From assembly GCF_000756305.1 (NCBI RefSeq), contig NZ_JRFE01000003.1:103285-167284 (forward strand): 64,000 bases of DNA, in the 5' to 3' direction. A program made the position numbers and the translations under genes. The first letter of the stretch is position 1. The number at the start of each line of letters is the position of its first letter. The DNA is from Myxosarcina sp. GI1 (lineage in GTDB: Bacteria; Cyanobacteriota; Cyanobacteriia; Cyanobacteriales; Xenococcaceae). This document shows positions 46,760-56,560 of the stretch, piece after piece. Under the pieces are notes generated by a model. That model was not told the origin of the DNA, ran no database searches, and was given only the letters and a program-made list of their open reading frames with translations.

Positions 46760-47295
46760 TGGTATTCAAAATTATTTTTATTTAGAAATTAGTTGTATTT
46801 GGAGCGATCGACAGAATAACTAGTGAAGTTTACAATTTTAGAGCGATCGCTGTCAAACGAGATGAATAGTTTATCATTTTAAAACGATTTTTAGTGTAGA
46901 TTAAAGAATTATTTGTCCAATTTAAAGAATTAGTGTCAAAAATCACGGTATTCTACAAGAATCTCAGCATATAGCTTGTAGCTTTTTTTTGCCAAATTAG
47001 ACCAAAATTACATTTAAAAAATTAGATGTCAATTTTTTCCGAAGGCGTTTTTTGCTTTAAAAAATTAAGTGTCAAATTTTGACTTATAGTTGAAGAAATT
47101 CAAGCGATCGTCATTAGAAATCAGTCGATCGCGCGATATGCAACTTTCTACGAGAGAATAACAGTTTCAGGAGATTTTTAATGAATCTGTATGCCTGAAA
47201 CCCAATAAAATCAATGGCTCAAAAAAGTTGCACACGCGGTGTCGATCGATCTAGACAATAAATACTCGGCTCTATCCTTAAAAGAGCAAAATCTA
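46760..47295. other. Noncoding region with transposon-end-like repeats, 536 bp
   Basis: Contains four direct repeats of the form AATTAnnTGTC between 46901 and 47076 (listed separately) and several HIP1 sites. No gene was recognised. Upstream of it lies purN and downstream the PEP-CTERM gene. Confidence 0.6.
46895..47076 (+). mobile_element. Possible Tn7-like (CAST-type) transposon end: four TnsB-site-like repeats
   Basis: Starting from TGTAGA at 46895-46900, four similar sites follow in the same orientation: TTAAAGAATTATTTGTCC (46901-46918), TTTAAAGAATTAGTGTCAAA (46921-46940), TTTAAAAAATTAGATGTCAA (47013-47032) and TTTAAAAAATTAAGTGTCAA (47056-47075). A degenerate copy may lie at 46993. Tn7-like type V-K elements of cyanobacteria have ends that begin TGT and carry several ATTAnnTGTC TnsB sites facing inward. 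If that is right, the element would extend to the right. No tnsB, tnsC, tniQ, Cas12k or CRISPR is in this window, so it may be an abandoned end or a MITE. Confidence 0.4.
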
Positions 47296-47808
47296 CTATT
47301 TAGCTCTAAACTTCTTGCGGTAGTAATTTAACCCAAAAATGCCGAAGATAGTAAACAGCCCGATATCTGGTGAAAGCTCGAAAGGAACCGCTGTAGGACC
47401 CTGAGCAGTAGAGCTAAATTCATTCGCAAAAAAATCGGATGTAGCTTCATAGTCGATCGTTCCGAGGGGACTGTTTGAAGTTAACGAAATGACATTTTCA
47501 AAAGTTTGAGGTTGAGATAGAGAATCAACTGAAGTAGATACAAGAAAATCAGCACTTGTAGTGTCATAACCATCTGTACTATAAGGAGCAACAGCACTGG
47601 TATTGGTTATTCCCGTCAAATTAGTTAGGGATATATAATCGAAACCTGCTTCTAGGGGCTCATTAGGGTCGAGAGTTACATCGTAAGAAAAAACTCCACT
47701 GCTAGAATCGTAGTTATTTAGTGAAAACGTAAGAGCGTAAGCTGAAACTGCGTGAAACAAAGTTCCTGCTATTGCACCAGTTGTAGCCAGAAGACGATAG
47801 ATGTTCAT
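47296..47808 (-). CDS. PEP-CTERM-type secreted protein
   Basis: A 170-residue exported protein. It has an N-terminal signal peptide (residues 1-25, ending SAYALTFS) and a C-terminal sorting signal: VPFELSPDIGL, a hydrophobic segment (FTIFGIFGLNYY) and a basic tail (RKKFRAK). This is the PFE-SP variant of PEP-CTERM common in cyanobacteria, probably processed by an exosortase. The middle region is beta-rich and short, with no domain I recognise. It lies about 100 bp beyond the end of the giant RTX gene, on the same strand. Confidence 0.85.
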   Translation of the reverse strand: MNIYRLLATTGAIAGTLFHAVSAYALTFSLNNYDSSSGVFSYDVTLDPNEPLEAGFDYISLTNLTGITNTSAVAPYSTDGYDTTSADFLVSTSVDSLSQPQTFENVISLTSNSPLGTIDYEATSDFFANEFSSTAQGPTAVPFELSPDIGLFTIFGIFGLNYYRKKFRAK

Positions 47809-47909
47809 AATCTTTAGTTTATTGTTGGTTGAGTTGTACCGAACTAAAAAGTCAATCGCGATTTCGGGAAAAGATAAGGGCAGTTGGCGAACTGCCTCGA
47901 TTGAGAAAA

Positions 47910-50900
47910 TTAGAATTCGATAAAGTCTTCTACGGTGAGACTGGAAGAATCGACGTTTGAGAGGGAGACAAGTAAATTATTGTCATTGGTATAGATTTCA
48001 CTCTTACTGCCGTTTTGACTAATAGTGAGTTCGTTAGTAAAGATATCTTCTACGGTATTAGTAGTAAAACTGGAGAGTTCCAAGGCTAGTTTATCGCTGC
48101 CATCTTGGTAGTCAAAGATAACGTTACCTGTATCGCCAAAGGTAAGAACAAAGACATCATTACCTTCATTCCCTCTGAGGCGATCGCCGCCAGTACCGCC
48201 ATAGAGTGTATCGTTACCCGCTCCTCCCTTAAGGTAATCTATTCCCGCTCCACCGTCGAGAAAATCATCTCCCGAGCCAGCGAACAAGCGATCGTTACCA
48301 GTACCGCCATAAAGTGTATCGTTACCCGTTCCAGCTTTGAGATTATCTCTACCCGAACCACCAGAGAGGGTGTCATCATCGTCTCCGCCATCGAGGTTGT
48401 CGTTGCCTTCGCCTCCAACCAGGCGATCGCTACCTTTATCTCCAAAAATTCGGTCTGCGCCATCATTACCGCTAATGACATCATCACCATTACCACCTCT
48501 GACAGTGTCTTTACCAGCACCGCCACCAATGGCATCGTTACCACCGCTACCTTTTTGTTCTTTGCTGTCATCTACTACTGTGTTAACAACTGCAAGCTCG
48601 AACAGATCGCTAACCGAACTTTCTCCATCACTAGCAGTGACCACAATTTCTAGAACGCCAACATCTTTGTTTTTAGGATTGCTATTGCTGCTAAAGGTGC
48701 GAGTATCGGGATTAAAATCGAGCCAGGTCGGTAAATCCGAACCATCTGCCAGGGTAGCAGTGTAAGTTAGATTGTCTTGGTTGATATCTGCAAAGCTATC
48801 GGCAGCAAATTGGAAGTTTAAGGATTTTCCTACTTGAATGCTGCGATCTGCTATAGCATTAGCGACTGTGGGAGCATCGTTAATTCGGATAGCAACATCG
48901 GTTTGAGTAGTGTAAACCCCATCATTGACTTCTACCGTTAAACTAAATGGCGTTATGGGATCTGCCAGAGCCAGATCGTCAGGATCGGTGACGATAATTT
49001 CCCCATCGATGCCAATATCAAAAGGTTCGAGGTCGTCTCCATCCAAATTGTTTCCGTCCACAATAGAATAGGAAACGCTCAAGTCTGTATCGCTACCGTT
49101 ACCGTCATCCGCATCTAGATCGGTAACAATCAAACCTAGTTCGGCATCTCTGGATGTCAATACAGTTGTATTTGGGGTTTTGGTAAATATAGGTGCAACA
49201 TCACTTTCAACGGTTACAGTAATTTCTTCACTAATACTGTTGCCGTTAGCATCTTCGACGGTAATATTAACAGTTGCCTCTCCTGTCTCTCCATCTAGAG
49301 GAGAAACGCTAAAGAGAGCTTCCTGTGGGTTACTACCAGGAGCAATTGAGATATTTTCACTTGGTAATAAAGTTGGATTATCGGAGGTAATGGTAATATT
49401 TAATTCTTCGTAAGGAGTTTCAAAATCAAACAGGGTAATAGGAAGATCGATGACTTTTTGCTCGCCAATTAAGTATAAATCGAGGATTCCTGCCAACTGA
49501 GGTTTGAGATTGACATCTCTAATTGCTTGCAGTGCGGTTTCGCTAGTATCTGCCAGAGCCAGAATATCTGCTTCGTCAACGTTACCCAGAGCAAAATTAT
49601 TTAGAGCATTTGCTTCTTCCCCATTAGAAATGAACTTAGCCTGATTAATTCTGGTAAACAAATCCATACCATCAGCAGATTCTTCACTGAGGAGCCGCTT
49701 CTTAGTTGCTCCCGCAGCTAATACTCCTGCTGCATTAGTAGCAATGTCATCAATTACAGTGTCGTCAATTTCTAGAGTTACACCCTGCTGTTGGGCTTGA
49801 GTTTGCGCCGTTGTTGCTGCGCTGCGAATGACTCCTTCTAATTGGCTAGGATCTTCTAAGTCTTCTGGATTGAAAGTGTCGCCATCAACCAGCTCTGCTA
49901 GTGACGAATAGGCTGCGTTGCTTAGAAGTAGATTGGCAGCAGCATCTTGGCTATCCATCGTGCCACCAGCAGCCCCTGCTAACAAGTTGAGAACTCCAGA
50001 TATAATTCCCTGGACGGTGTTAACTGTTAATAAGACATTACGAGCATCGGGATTGCCATTGAGAGCTTCGTCCACATGATTGAAGTCGAGCAGATCGACA
50101 TTAGAAGAAATACCCAAGGCAGTTCTAACATTTTCTGTGGCTTCGGCTAAGGTCGCTCCCCCATCGATCGAGCCTTGAATTAGAGAAGTTAAAGGGGTGA
50201 TATTACCGCTAGCGGGTGCAGACATAACTCCTACAACAGGTAAACCAGTTGCAGTCTCAATACCACCCATAGAGCGAATGACTGCTCCAGATAGGTCGAA
50301 GTCTTCGGCAGTTTCTAGAACGAAAGAGCCATCAACTTTAGTAATTCCAGCAGGTTCTTCTGAGTCTAATAAGCCATCATTATCGAGGTCTAACCAAACT
50401 TCTGCACCATCAATATAACCATTAAATAGTCTTCTAAATACATTTCTAATGCCTTGAACGACTTTTTTGGGCGGAGAAAATATTCTTTTAGCAGCACTTA
50501 GGGCTTTATCTTTAGCCGAATCATAGACTTCTTCAACAAGATCGTCCCAACTATCGATTAAAATTCCAGTGTCAAAAGTGAGGTCGTAAGAGCCGACTTT
50601 TTTGCCAAATACCTCAAACTCAAGATCTTCTATACCCCCTCTCAATCCACTAAGATCTGCTTCTAACATTAATTGCGCTTCAAAATCCAAACCACCTAGA
50701 CGTTGTTTGATAAAGCCAAGATTGACTTCTATACCAGCAAGGGAGATGTCAGTGTCGCCTCGCATACTAAATCCTGCTTTATCTAAACTCAGTGACAAAT
50801 CTGAGTTGATATTACCCAATGAAGCGAAATTAAAACTTGCATAGGAACTAAGGTTAAGACCATTATCATCGATACTAAAAGAGCTTCCTAGAATTTCTCG

Positions 50901-53900
50901 ACCCAACAAGACTATATTACTCGTACCCGAAGCATCAAATTGAGTAAAATCTAAACTTAAATCTACGTCTCGCAGAGCGAGAAGGTTGCCAAATCCTAGC
51001 TGCTCGATATCTAGGTTGTATTTAGTTCCGTTTTCGATACTGAAAGAGGCATCGGCAATTCGTTGATTGAGAATAGTTAGATCTACTTCGCCGCCACCGC
51101 TGAAAGTAATTATGTCAAGGAAAAAGTCATTAATATCAAGGGTAATTAATTTTCCTAAGTCGAGGTCTAGCTCTGTAATATCTATTCGGGTGGGAGTAAT
51201 CGAGAAGTCTGTTTGAGCGACTTCTCGACCAAACATTTCTAAGCGTCCATCACCTCTAAGATAAGTTTCTAATAAACTTGCTTTAAATTCGAGGTTTAAG
51301 GTGTCGTCTGAAGAACCACTCAAGGTAAGTAAAGGTTGGTCTTCAAAGGCGATCGCGATTTCGGGAATGGTCAAACTACCTGCAAAACTGGTGTAATTAG
51401 CATTACTTTGTAACGACAATGCCGCACTTGCTCCGTAACCCGAAAATTCGGCATTGATGCCAAGTCCTCTATCTAAAGGAATTCCTGCAATATCTGTTTC
51501 AAAGGGGACAAACTGAACGATAGGATCTAGCTTGCCGTCTCCGTCGCCATCAGTAGATACAATTTTGGCGTTAACAATTTTATCTATAAAAGCAATAGTC
51601 TCATCGATAACTTGACTATCAACGGCACTGATAAAGGGCGATACTGGACCTGTAAATAGCTGGGTCAAGCCAACAGGCTCATAGATTGTGAAGCTTCCTG
51701 CAATATCGGTGGGATTATCGATATCGACTTTCAAAGCCAAATCGACATCGATTGTACCCCAACGGAAGTTGGTAATAAAGCCAAGATTGTCGGGTCTGGG
51801 AACTGGAGTCGGAACGGGCGCACCTGCTGCTATAGGTAGTGGAACTATTTGAATAGCACCACCTAACTCCATAGCGAAAGTACGAATTTCTGTATCGGGA
51901 ATGCCAAAGACATTTGACCAGGTTTCCCCAGTTTTCAGGCTGTAGAAGCCTGTAAAGGTGGGGGCTTGAGATATCAGGTTAATGCCAACAGTCAGACCAC
52001 CATCTAACCGCAATAAGGGTTCGTTGACTTGGAAAGGATCGTATCCCTCTAAAGTGACACCACCCCCGATAGTAAAACCATAGTCTTGAGCGACAAAATC
52101 GGCATCTACCCCTAAATTGAGTTCTTTTAGGGTTAATTTCAGATCGCCGATAGGTATAATATTGCCAATCGGAATCAAAGGAATGTCAAGAATCGCTTTT
52201 CCAGTTAAGCTCAAACTATTTTCAGGGTCTATTCCCATATGAGCGGCTAACGAATCTATACCCAAGTATTCGTTGATGAACTGACCGATTATACCTTCAG
52301 CTTGAGTAAAATCTATTTGCCCGAGTAAGTTAACACCTTTTACCATAGTTAATTCACCTATAGTTTCCAGGGTTCTCACTTCAGTTTTATCGGTCATGAA
52401 TAATTCTGCTTGATTTATTTTGATTCCACCAAATAATGGATCTATTCCCAAGAAACCAAAATCAAGTTCTGGTAATTCAAACCCAAAGCTGGTCTTTTCT
52501 TCTGAGAAGGTAAATGATAATTTATTGCCGTTAAGGGCAGAACTCAAATAAATTTCGGTAACGCCATTTTCATTGAAAATACCAAATTCCTGAGTACTAT
52601 TGATAACAAGTTGTTCGCTACCAAAAATAACAGTAGCAAGGGTATCAATAATATCTTCAACTGCTTTTATCGAGCCGCCAAAACTGAATATTTTACCAAA
52701 GTCAATTACTAGCTCGTCTTGATAGGCTAATAACATTCCATCGTCAGAAAGATTTACACTTACAATACCAATTTCACTCAATCGATCTTTAATACTCGAA
52801 GGTACATCAATGCCAAGAGAATCAATAAATGAAGTAAGGAAGCTAGCAGCATCTATTTCAGGAATTAATAATTCAAAGGTAGTTTCATCTCCATCTTTGC
52901 CAAGAGTTAGACTAGGATTGCTTACTGCCAATGTTGGTAAATCTAAATTAATTCCCAATGCAATAGCAATGCTTTCTAAAACTGTATCGACTCTTAACGT
53001 ATCTCGATAATAAAGCTGGAATGAATCGTCGGTAAGGATTAACTGTAAATCACCTGCGATCGCCTCGATAAAGCGATCGATAAATTCAGGCAGACTTAAT
53101 GAATCAAACAAATTAACAATAGTTTCTTGAGAAACTTTATTGATATCTAATTCATAATCGACAATTTCTTGTTGGTTATTTAGCTCTAGTGCAACGTCAA
53201 ATCCTTCAATATTAAAGGCAAATTCATCAGGTAAAGCAATTAATCCTGTTTGATTGATTAATACCCTGACTAGAGCTAAAACATCAATTGTTCCGTCATA
53301 ACTTAGTTCGTATTTATTATTGGCTGTTTGATTGTAGGTTAGTAAATTGTCATCGATCGCAAAATCTAAATCTAAATCAATTTCATTTGTTTCTAAGTTC
53401 CTATCTACTGCTAGATCTAAACCATTAAACCCTAATACCGTATCGACAACTCCAACTTCGCTACCATCAATGGTGTCAACTATCCCGCCAATTAATTTGT
53501 AACCAAAGGAATTAGGATCGCTGATGCCAAACATGGCAGCTAAATCTAGACCGCTATCGGTGTTACTAACTGCTCCGATACTGATGTCAGTAATTTCTTG
53601 AGTTGCAGTTTTAGTATAATCAACTGCGAAACCTTCAACATTAAGAGCAAATTCATCGGGTAAACTAATCAATCCTGTTTCATTAACTAAGACTTTAAGG
53701 ATTGCTAAGACATCAATTGTTCCGTCATAGCTAATACTGTATCCATCATCTTTTTGTAAATATGTAAACTGACTTTCATCTATAGTTAAGCCTAAGTTTA
53801 TATCACTGCCGTCGAGTATTTGTAAATCTAAACCGTTAAATCCTAATACCGTATCGACAACTCCAACTTCACTACCGTCAATGGTGTCAACTATTCCGCC

Positions 53901-53945
53901 AATAAATTTGTAACCGAAGGAATCGGTATCTGTAATACCGAACAT
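47910..53945 (-). CDS. Giant RTX exoprotein, C-terminal part (downstream of frameshift)
   Basis: A 2,011-codon frame that is the downstream half of the giant gene. Its first ATG falls in the middle of a repeat unit, so it is not a true start. It contains the last repeat units; a domain of about 760 residues (50845-53140) with EF-like DGDGDGKLDP; an EF-hand-like DLDNDGLLDSEEP segment near 50370; helical and beta regions; cadherin/Ig-like domains (about 48600-49300) with DAPTVANAIADRSIQVGK; about 15 RTX nonapeptides (48120-48560, GGTGNDRLFAGSGDD); and the type I secretion C-terminus ending VEDFIEF. There is no Sec signal. The protein is expected at the cell surface or in the medium, folding with calcium. 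Its role is unknown; adhesion, motility or defence are possible. Confidence 0.85.
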   Translation of the reverse strand: MFGITDTDSFGYKFIGGIVDTIDGSEVGVVDTVLGFNGLDLQILDGSDINLGLTIDESQFTYLQKDDGYSISYDGTIDVLAILKVLVNETGLISLPDEFALNVEGFAVDYTKTATQEITDISIGAVSNTDSGLDLAAMFGISDPNSFGYKLIGGIVDTIDGSEVGVVDTVLGFNGLDLAVDRNLETNEIDLDLDFAIDDNLLTYNQTANNKYELSYDGTIDVLALVRVLINQTGLIALPDEFAFNIEGFDVALELNNQQEIVDYELDINKVSQETIVNLFDSLSLPEFIDRFIEAIAGDLQLILTDDSFQLYYRDTLRVDTVLESIAIALGINLDLPTLAVSNPSLTLGKDGDETTFELLIPEIDAASFLTSFIDSLGIDVPSSIKDRLSEIGIVSVNLSDDGMLLAYQDELVIDFGKIFSFGGSIKAVEDIIDTLATVIFGSEQLVINSTQEFGIFNENGVTEIYLSSALNGNKLSFTFSEEKTSFGFELPELDFGFLGIDPLFGGIKINQAELFMTDKTEVRTLETIGELTMVKGVNLLGQIDFTQAEGIIGQFINEYLGIDSLAAHMGIDPENSLSLTGKAILDIPLIPIGNIIPIGDLKLTLKELNLGVDADFVAQDYGFTIGGGVTLEGYDPFQVNEPLLRLDGGLTVGINLISQAPTFTGFYSLKTGETWSNVFGIPDTEIRTFAMELGGAIQIVPLPIAAGAPVPTPVPRPDNLGFITNFRWGTIDVDLALKVDIDNPTDIAGSFTIYEPVGLTQLFTGPVSPFISAVDSQVIDETIAFIDKIVNAKIVSTDGDGDGKLDPIVQFVPFETDIAGIPLDRGLGINAEFSGYGASAALSLQSNANYTSFAGSLTIPEIAIAFEDQPLLTLSGSSDDTLNLEFKASLLETYLRGDGRLEMFGREVAQTDFSITPTRIDITELDLDLGKLITLDINDFFLDIITFSGGGEVDLTILNQRIADASFSIENGTKYNLDIEQLGFGNLLALRDVDLSLDFTQFDASGTSNIVLLGREILGSSFSIDDNGLNLSSYASFNFASLGNINSDLSLSLDKAGFSMRGDTDISLAGIEVNLGFIKQRLGGLDFEAQLMLEADLSGLRGGIEDLEFEVFGKKVGSYDLTFDTGILIDSWDDLVEEVYDSAKDKALSAAKRIFSPPKKVVQGIRNVFRRLFNGYIDGAEVWLDLDNDGLLDSEEPAGITKVDGSFVLETAEDFDLSGAVIRSMGGIETATGLPVVGVMSAPASGNITPLTSLIQGSIDGGATLAEATENVRTALGISSNVDLLDFNHVDEALNGNPDARNVLLTVNTVQGIISGVLNLLAGAAGGTMDSQDAAANLLLSNAAYSSLAELVDGDTFNPEDLEDPSQLEGVIRSAATTAQTQAQQQGVTLEIDDTVIDDIATNAAGVLAAGATKKRLLSEESADGMDLFTRINQAKFISNGEEANALNNFALGNVDEADILALADTSETALQAIRDVNLKPQLAGILDLYLIGEQKVIDLPITLFDFETPYEELNITITSDNPTLLPSENISIAPGSNPQEALFSVSPLDGETGEATVNITVEDANGNSISEEITVTVESDVAPIFTKTPNTTVLTSRDAELGLIVTDLDADDGNGSDTDLSVSYSIVDGNNLDGDDLEPFDIGIDGEIIVTDPDDLALADPITPFSLTVEVNDGVYTTQTDVAIRINDAPTVANAIADRSIQVGKSLNFQFAADSFADINQDNLTYTATLADGSDLPTWLDFNPDTRTFSSNSNPKNKDVGVLEIVVTASDGESSVSDLFELAVVNTVVDDSKEQKGSGGNDAIGGGAGKDTVRGGNGDDVISGNDGADRIFGDKGSDRLVGGEGNDNLDGGDDDDTLSGGSGRDNLKAGTGNDTLYGGTGNDRLFAGSGDDFLDGGAGIDYLKGGAGNDTLYGGTGGDRLRGNEGNDVFVLTFGDTGNVIFDYQDGSDKLALELSSFTTNTVEDIFTNELTISQNGSKSEIYTNDNNLLVSLSNVDSSSLTVEDFIEF
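48105..48565 (-). repeat. C-terminal RTX nonapeptide block
   Basis: About 15 glycine-aspartate nonapeptides (GGxGxDxLx type, for example GGAGNDTLYGGTGGDRLRG) near the C-terminus of the giant protein. They bind calcium in a beta roll after type I export. DNA repeats are imperfect and show only as coding repeats. Confidence 0.9.
50845..53140 (-). repeat. Unrecognised domain of about 765 residues, copy 2
   Basis: It begins near INKVSQETIVNLFDSLSLP and ends near GREILGSSFSIDDNGLNLSS. Landmarks shared with copy 1 (59035-61304) are LVKGVNL/MVKGVNL, YDPFQxNEP, FGIPDTEIRT, RWGTIDVDLA, DGDGDGKLDPIVQFVPFETDIAG (in part), YLRGDG and QLGFGNLLALRDVDLSLDF. It is mostly beta, with repeating strand pairs, and has no family that I recognise. 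Confidence 0.8.
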
Positions 53946-56560
53946 AGCAGCTAAATCTAATCCATCATTGGTATTACTAACTGCTCCAAAGTTTTTTCGG
54001 CATTATTTTGGAAAGATCTAACGCTAAAACCATTAACATTGAGAGCAAATTCATCAGGAACATCAAATAAATTTATTTCTTGTCCTGCAAATCTAATCAA
54101 AGCAAAGACATCGATTGTGCCGTCATAACTTAGTTCAAAATTATCTTTACTTTGCTCCCAAACAAATTTGTTTCTTCCCGTATCGATATTTAAACCAATA
54201 CTTTGCTCTCCAGTTTCTTTGTCTTTGGCAAAGTTAAAGTCCGCGCCGTCAAGGTTAATAATCGGTTCGGTTATTTCCGCTCCCGTACCTGCAATCGTAT
54301 TAACAATTGCCATTACCAAACGATAGTCAAAGGAATTAATATCGGTAATGCCAAACATGGCAGCTAGGTCGATACCAGAGTCACCATTGCTTACTTCACC
54401 GAAGGAAAGATTAAATTTTTCTTCTGTTTCTGTCTCGGTAAAGCCAATATCAAAAGTATCGACGTTGAGGGCGAAGGTTTCGGGTAAATTAAATAGTCCC
54501 GTACTGTTGGCTAACACTCTTACTAGTGCTAAGGCATCAGTCGTACCATCGTAACTGAGTTGCCAGCCGTCAGAATTTTGATTCCAAGTTAATAAATTTT
54601 CGTCAAGATTAAGATTAAAGGCAATACTTCGAGCAGTTTCGTCTATCTCGGTTGTTTCGGGGTTGTCACGGTCGTTAGTAAGAATTAAATCTAAACCATT
54701 AAAGGCAATTTCAGTATCGCTGACCCCAATTTCATTACCGTCAATAGTGTTAACAAAACCTTCGATTAATTGATAGCCAACCGATGTAGTATCGGTCAAA
54801 CCGAGCATTTTAGCTATGTCTAGTCCCGATTCAGTATTACTAATACCGCCGACATTAAGTTCTAAGACATCTTGAAATTCTGATTCGGTATAGCTAGTAC
54901 CAAATCCATTAATATTGAAAGCATATTCTTCTGGTAGAGTGTTTGGCGCAATGCCGTTAATAAATCCTCTACTCAAAGCTAGAAGATCGATCGTGCCATC
55001 GTAGCTTACCGACCAACCATCGGGACTTTGGCTCCAGATGAAATTGTTATCGTCTATGCCAAGATCGAACTCGATATTTTTAGAACTGGTGGGAGTTTCT
55101 GTATTAATAGTGTAGACTTCGTCCATACTGAAATCTAAACTACTAATATTCAAAGTCGTGTCGTCAACGCCGACTTCACTTCCATCGACAGTATCGACTA
55201 ACCCAGAAATTAACTGATAACCAAAAGAATTAGTGTCTTTAATGCCAAATAATTTAGCTAAATCTAGTCCCGATTCGCCATTTCTAATTGCACCTATACC
55301 AAAATTAAAGGTTTCGGTAACTTCTTTTTCGGCATCATCCTGTAAGAAACTAGGTAAATCTCGATCTAATAGGGTTTTTTCTTTAGAAAAGTCAATATAA
55401 AACCCATCGACATTAAAAGAGAAATCTTGAGGAATAGTAAATAGATTCGTCGAGTTAACTAAACCTCGAAGCATTGCCAGAGTATCTATGGTGCCGTCGT
55501 AGCTAATCTCATAGCTATTAGGACTTTGTTTCCAAACGAAATCATTATCATCTATACCGATGTTAAGACTGTAATCGGTTTCGTTTTCGTTTTGCAGACT
55601 TAAAAGATCGTATCGGCGATTCATCTCAAAACTGAGATCGTTCAAGTCTAAAGTAGTGTCGGTAACTCCTATCTCTGTGCCATCAATAGTATCGACAATT
55701 CCGCCGATTATTTGATACATAAAGGAATCTGACTGGATGCCAAACATGGCAGCTAAATCTAATCCCTCGCTGGTATTGCTAATTTGACCTACGCTCAAAG
55801 CTAATGTTTCTGACGGATTGACACCAGTTTCTTCGGTATAGCTAACCTCAAAATCTTCTACTGCCAGAGAAACTTCTGGAGGCAAGTTAACCAAATCGGT
55901 CGAGTTTAGTAAATCTCTAATTAGAGCTACGATATCAACCGTGCCGTCATAACCAAAGTTGTAGTTATTGTAGGAATTATCTCCCGAAAATCCTCTACCG
56001 ATATTAAACTTGGCATCGTTAATACCAATACTAAAGGTGAGATTGTCTTCACTTTCATTTAAAACCGTATCGGGATTATCTAAAATCGAATCGACAGTTA
56101 AACCGACTCCTGTAAAAGGCGAATTTTGAGTTGTGTCGCCGTCGGAATTTGTATCTCCACCGCTTTGATTCAAGCCATCGATTAACGAATTTCCGAGTCC
56201 AGTACTATCGACTACACCCAAAACACCTCTAATAGTCTCGGCAATTAGAGGAGTATCTTCTATTCCCAATAATTCTTCTAATCCCAATCCCGTCTCGCTA
56301 TCAGTCAGGCGATCGAATATTTCAGTTAGAGTTGTCGCATCATCTAGATTTAAAATTTCTGCCAGGTTAGAAGTACTTTCTTGAATACCAAACTCTTCAT
56401 TGGCAAGTTGCCCGATTCCCATCGCCAAATCGACGTTTTCAGCTTGTTTTTGAAATCCTAAATTAAATCCATTAATTTGGTTGAGGTTTACAGTTAAATC
56501 TGGTAACAGATTGTATAAACCATCGTTAACTAAAACTCTAACAATGGATAAAAATTCTTC
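53141..56560 (-). repeat. Array 2 of the repeat of roughly 140-155 residues, about 7 units
   Basis: Each unit contains SNxxxGLDLAAMFGI, then a YxLIGGIVDTIDG block, DTxLxxNGLDL, a short acidic spacer, a strand pair of the form LSYDGTIDVLALIRVL, and LPDEFALNVxGFxV. The first unit near 56200-56560 is degenerate (ETGLGLEELLGI). The frameshift at 53992-53997 falls between two good units. I do not recognise the repeat as a named family. Confidence 0.85.

Noticed and set aside
53945-53997. Two separate giant genes
   Set aside because: The second frame begins inside a repeat unit and the pattern continues across the frameshift, so they are one gene.
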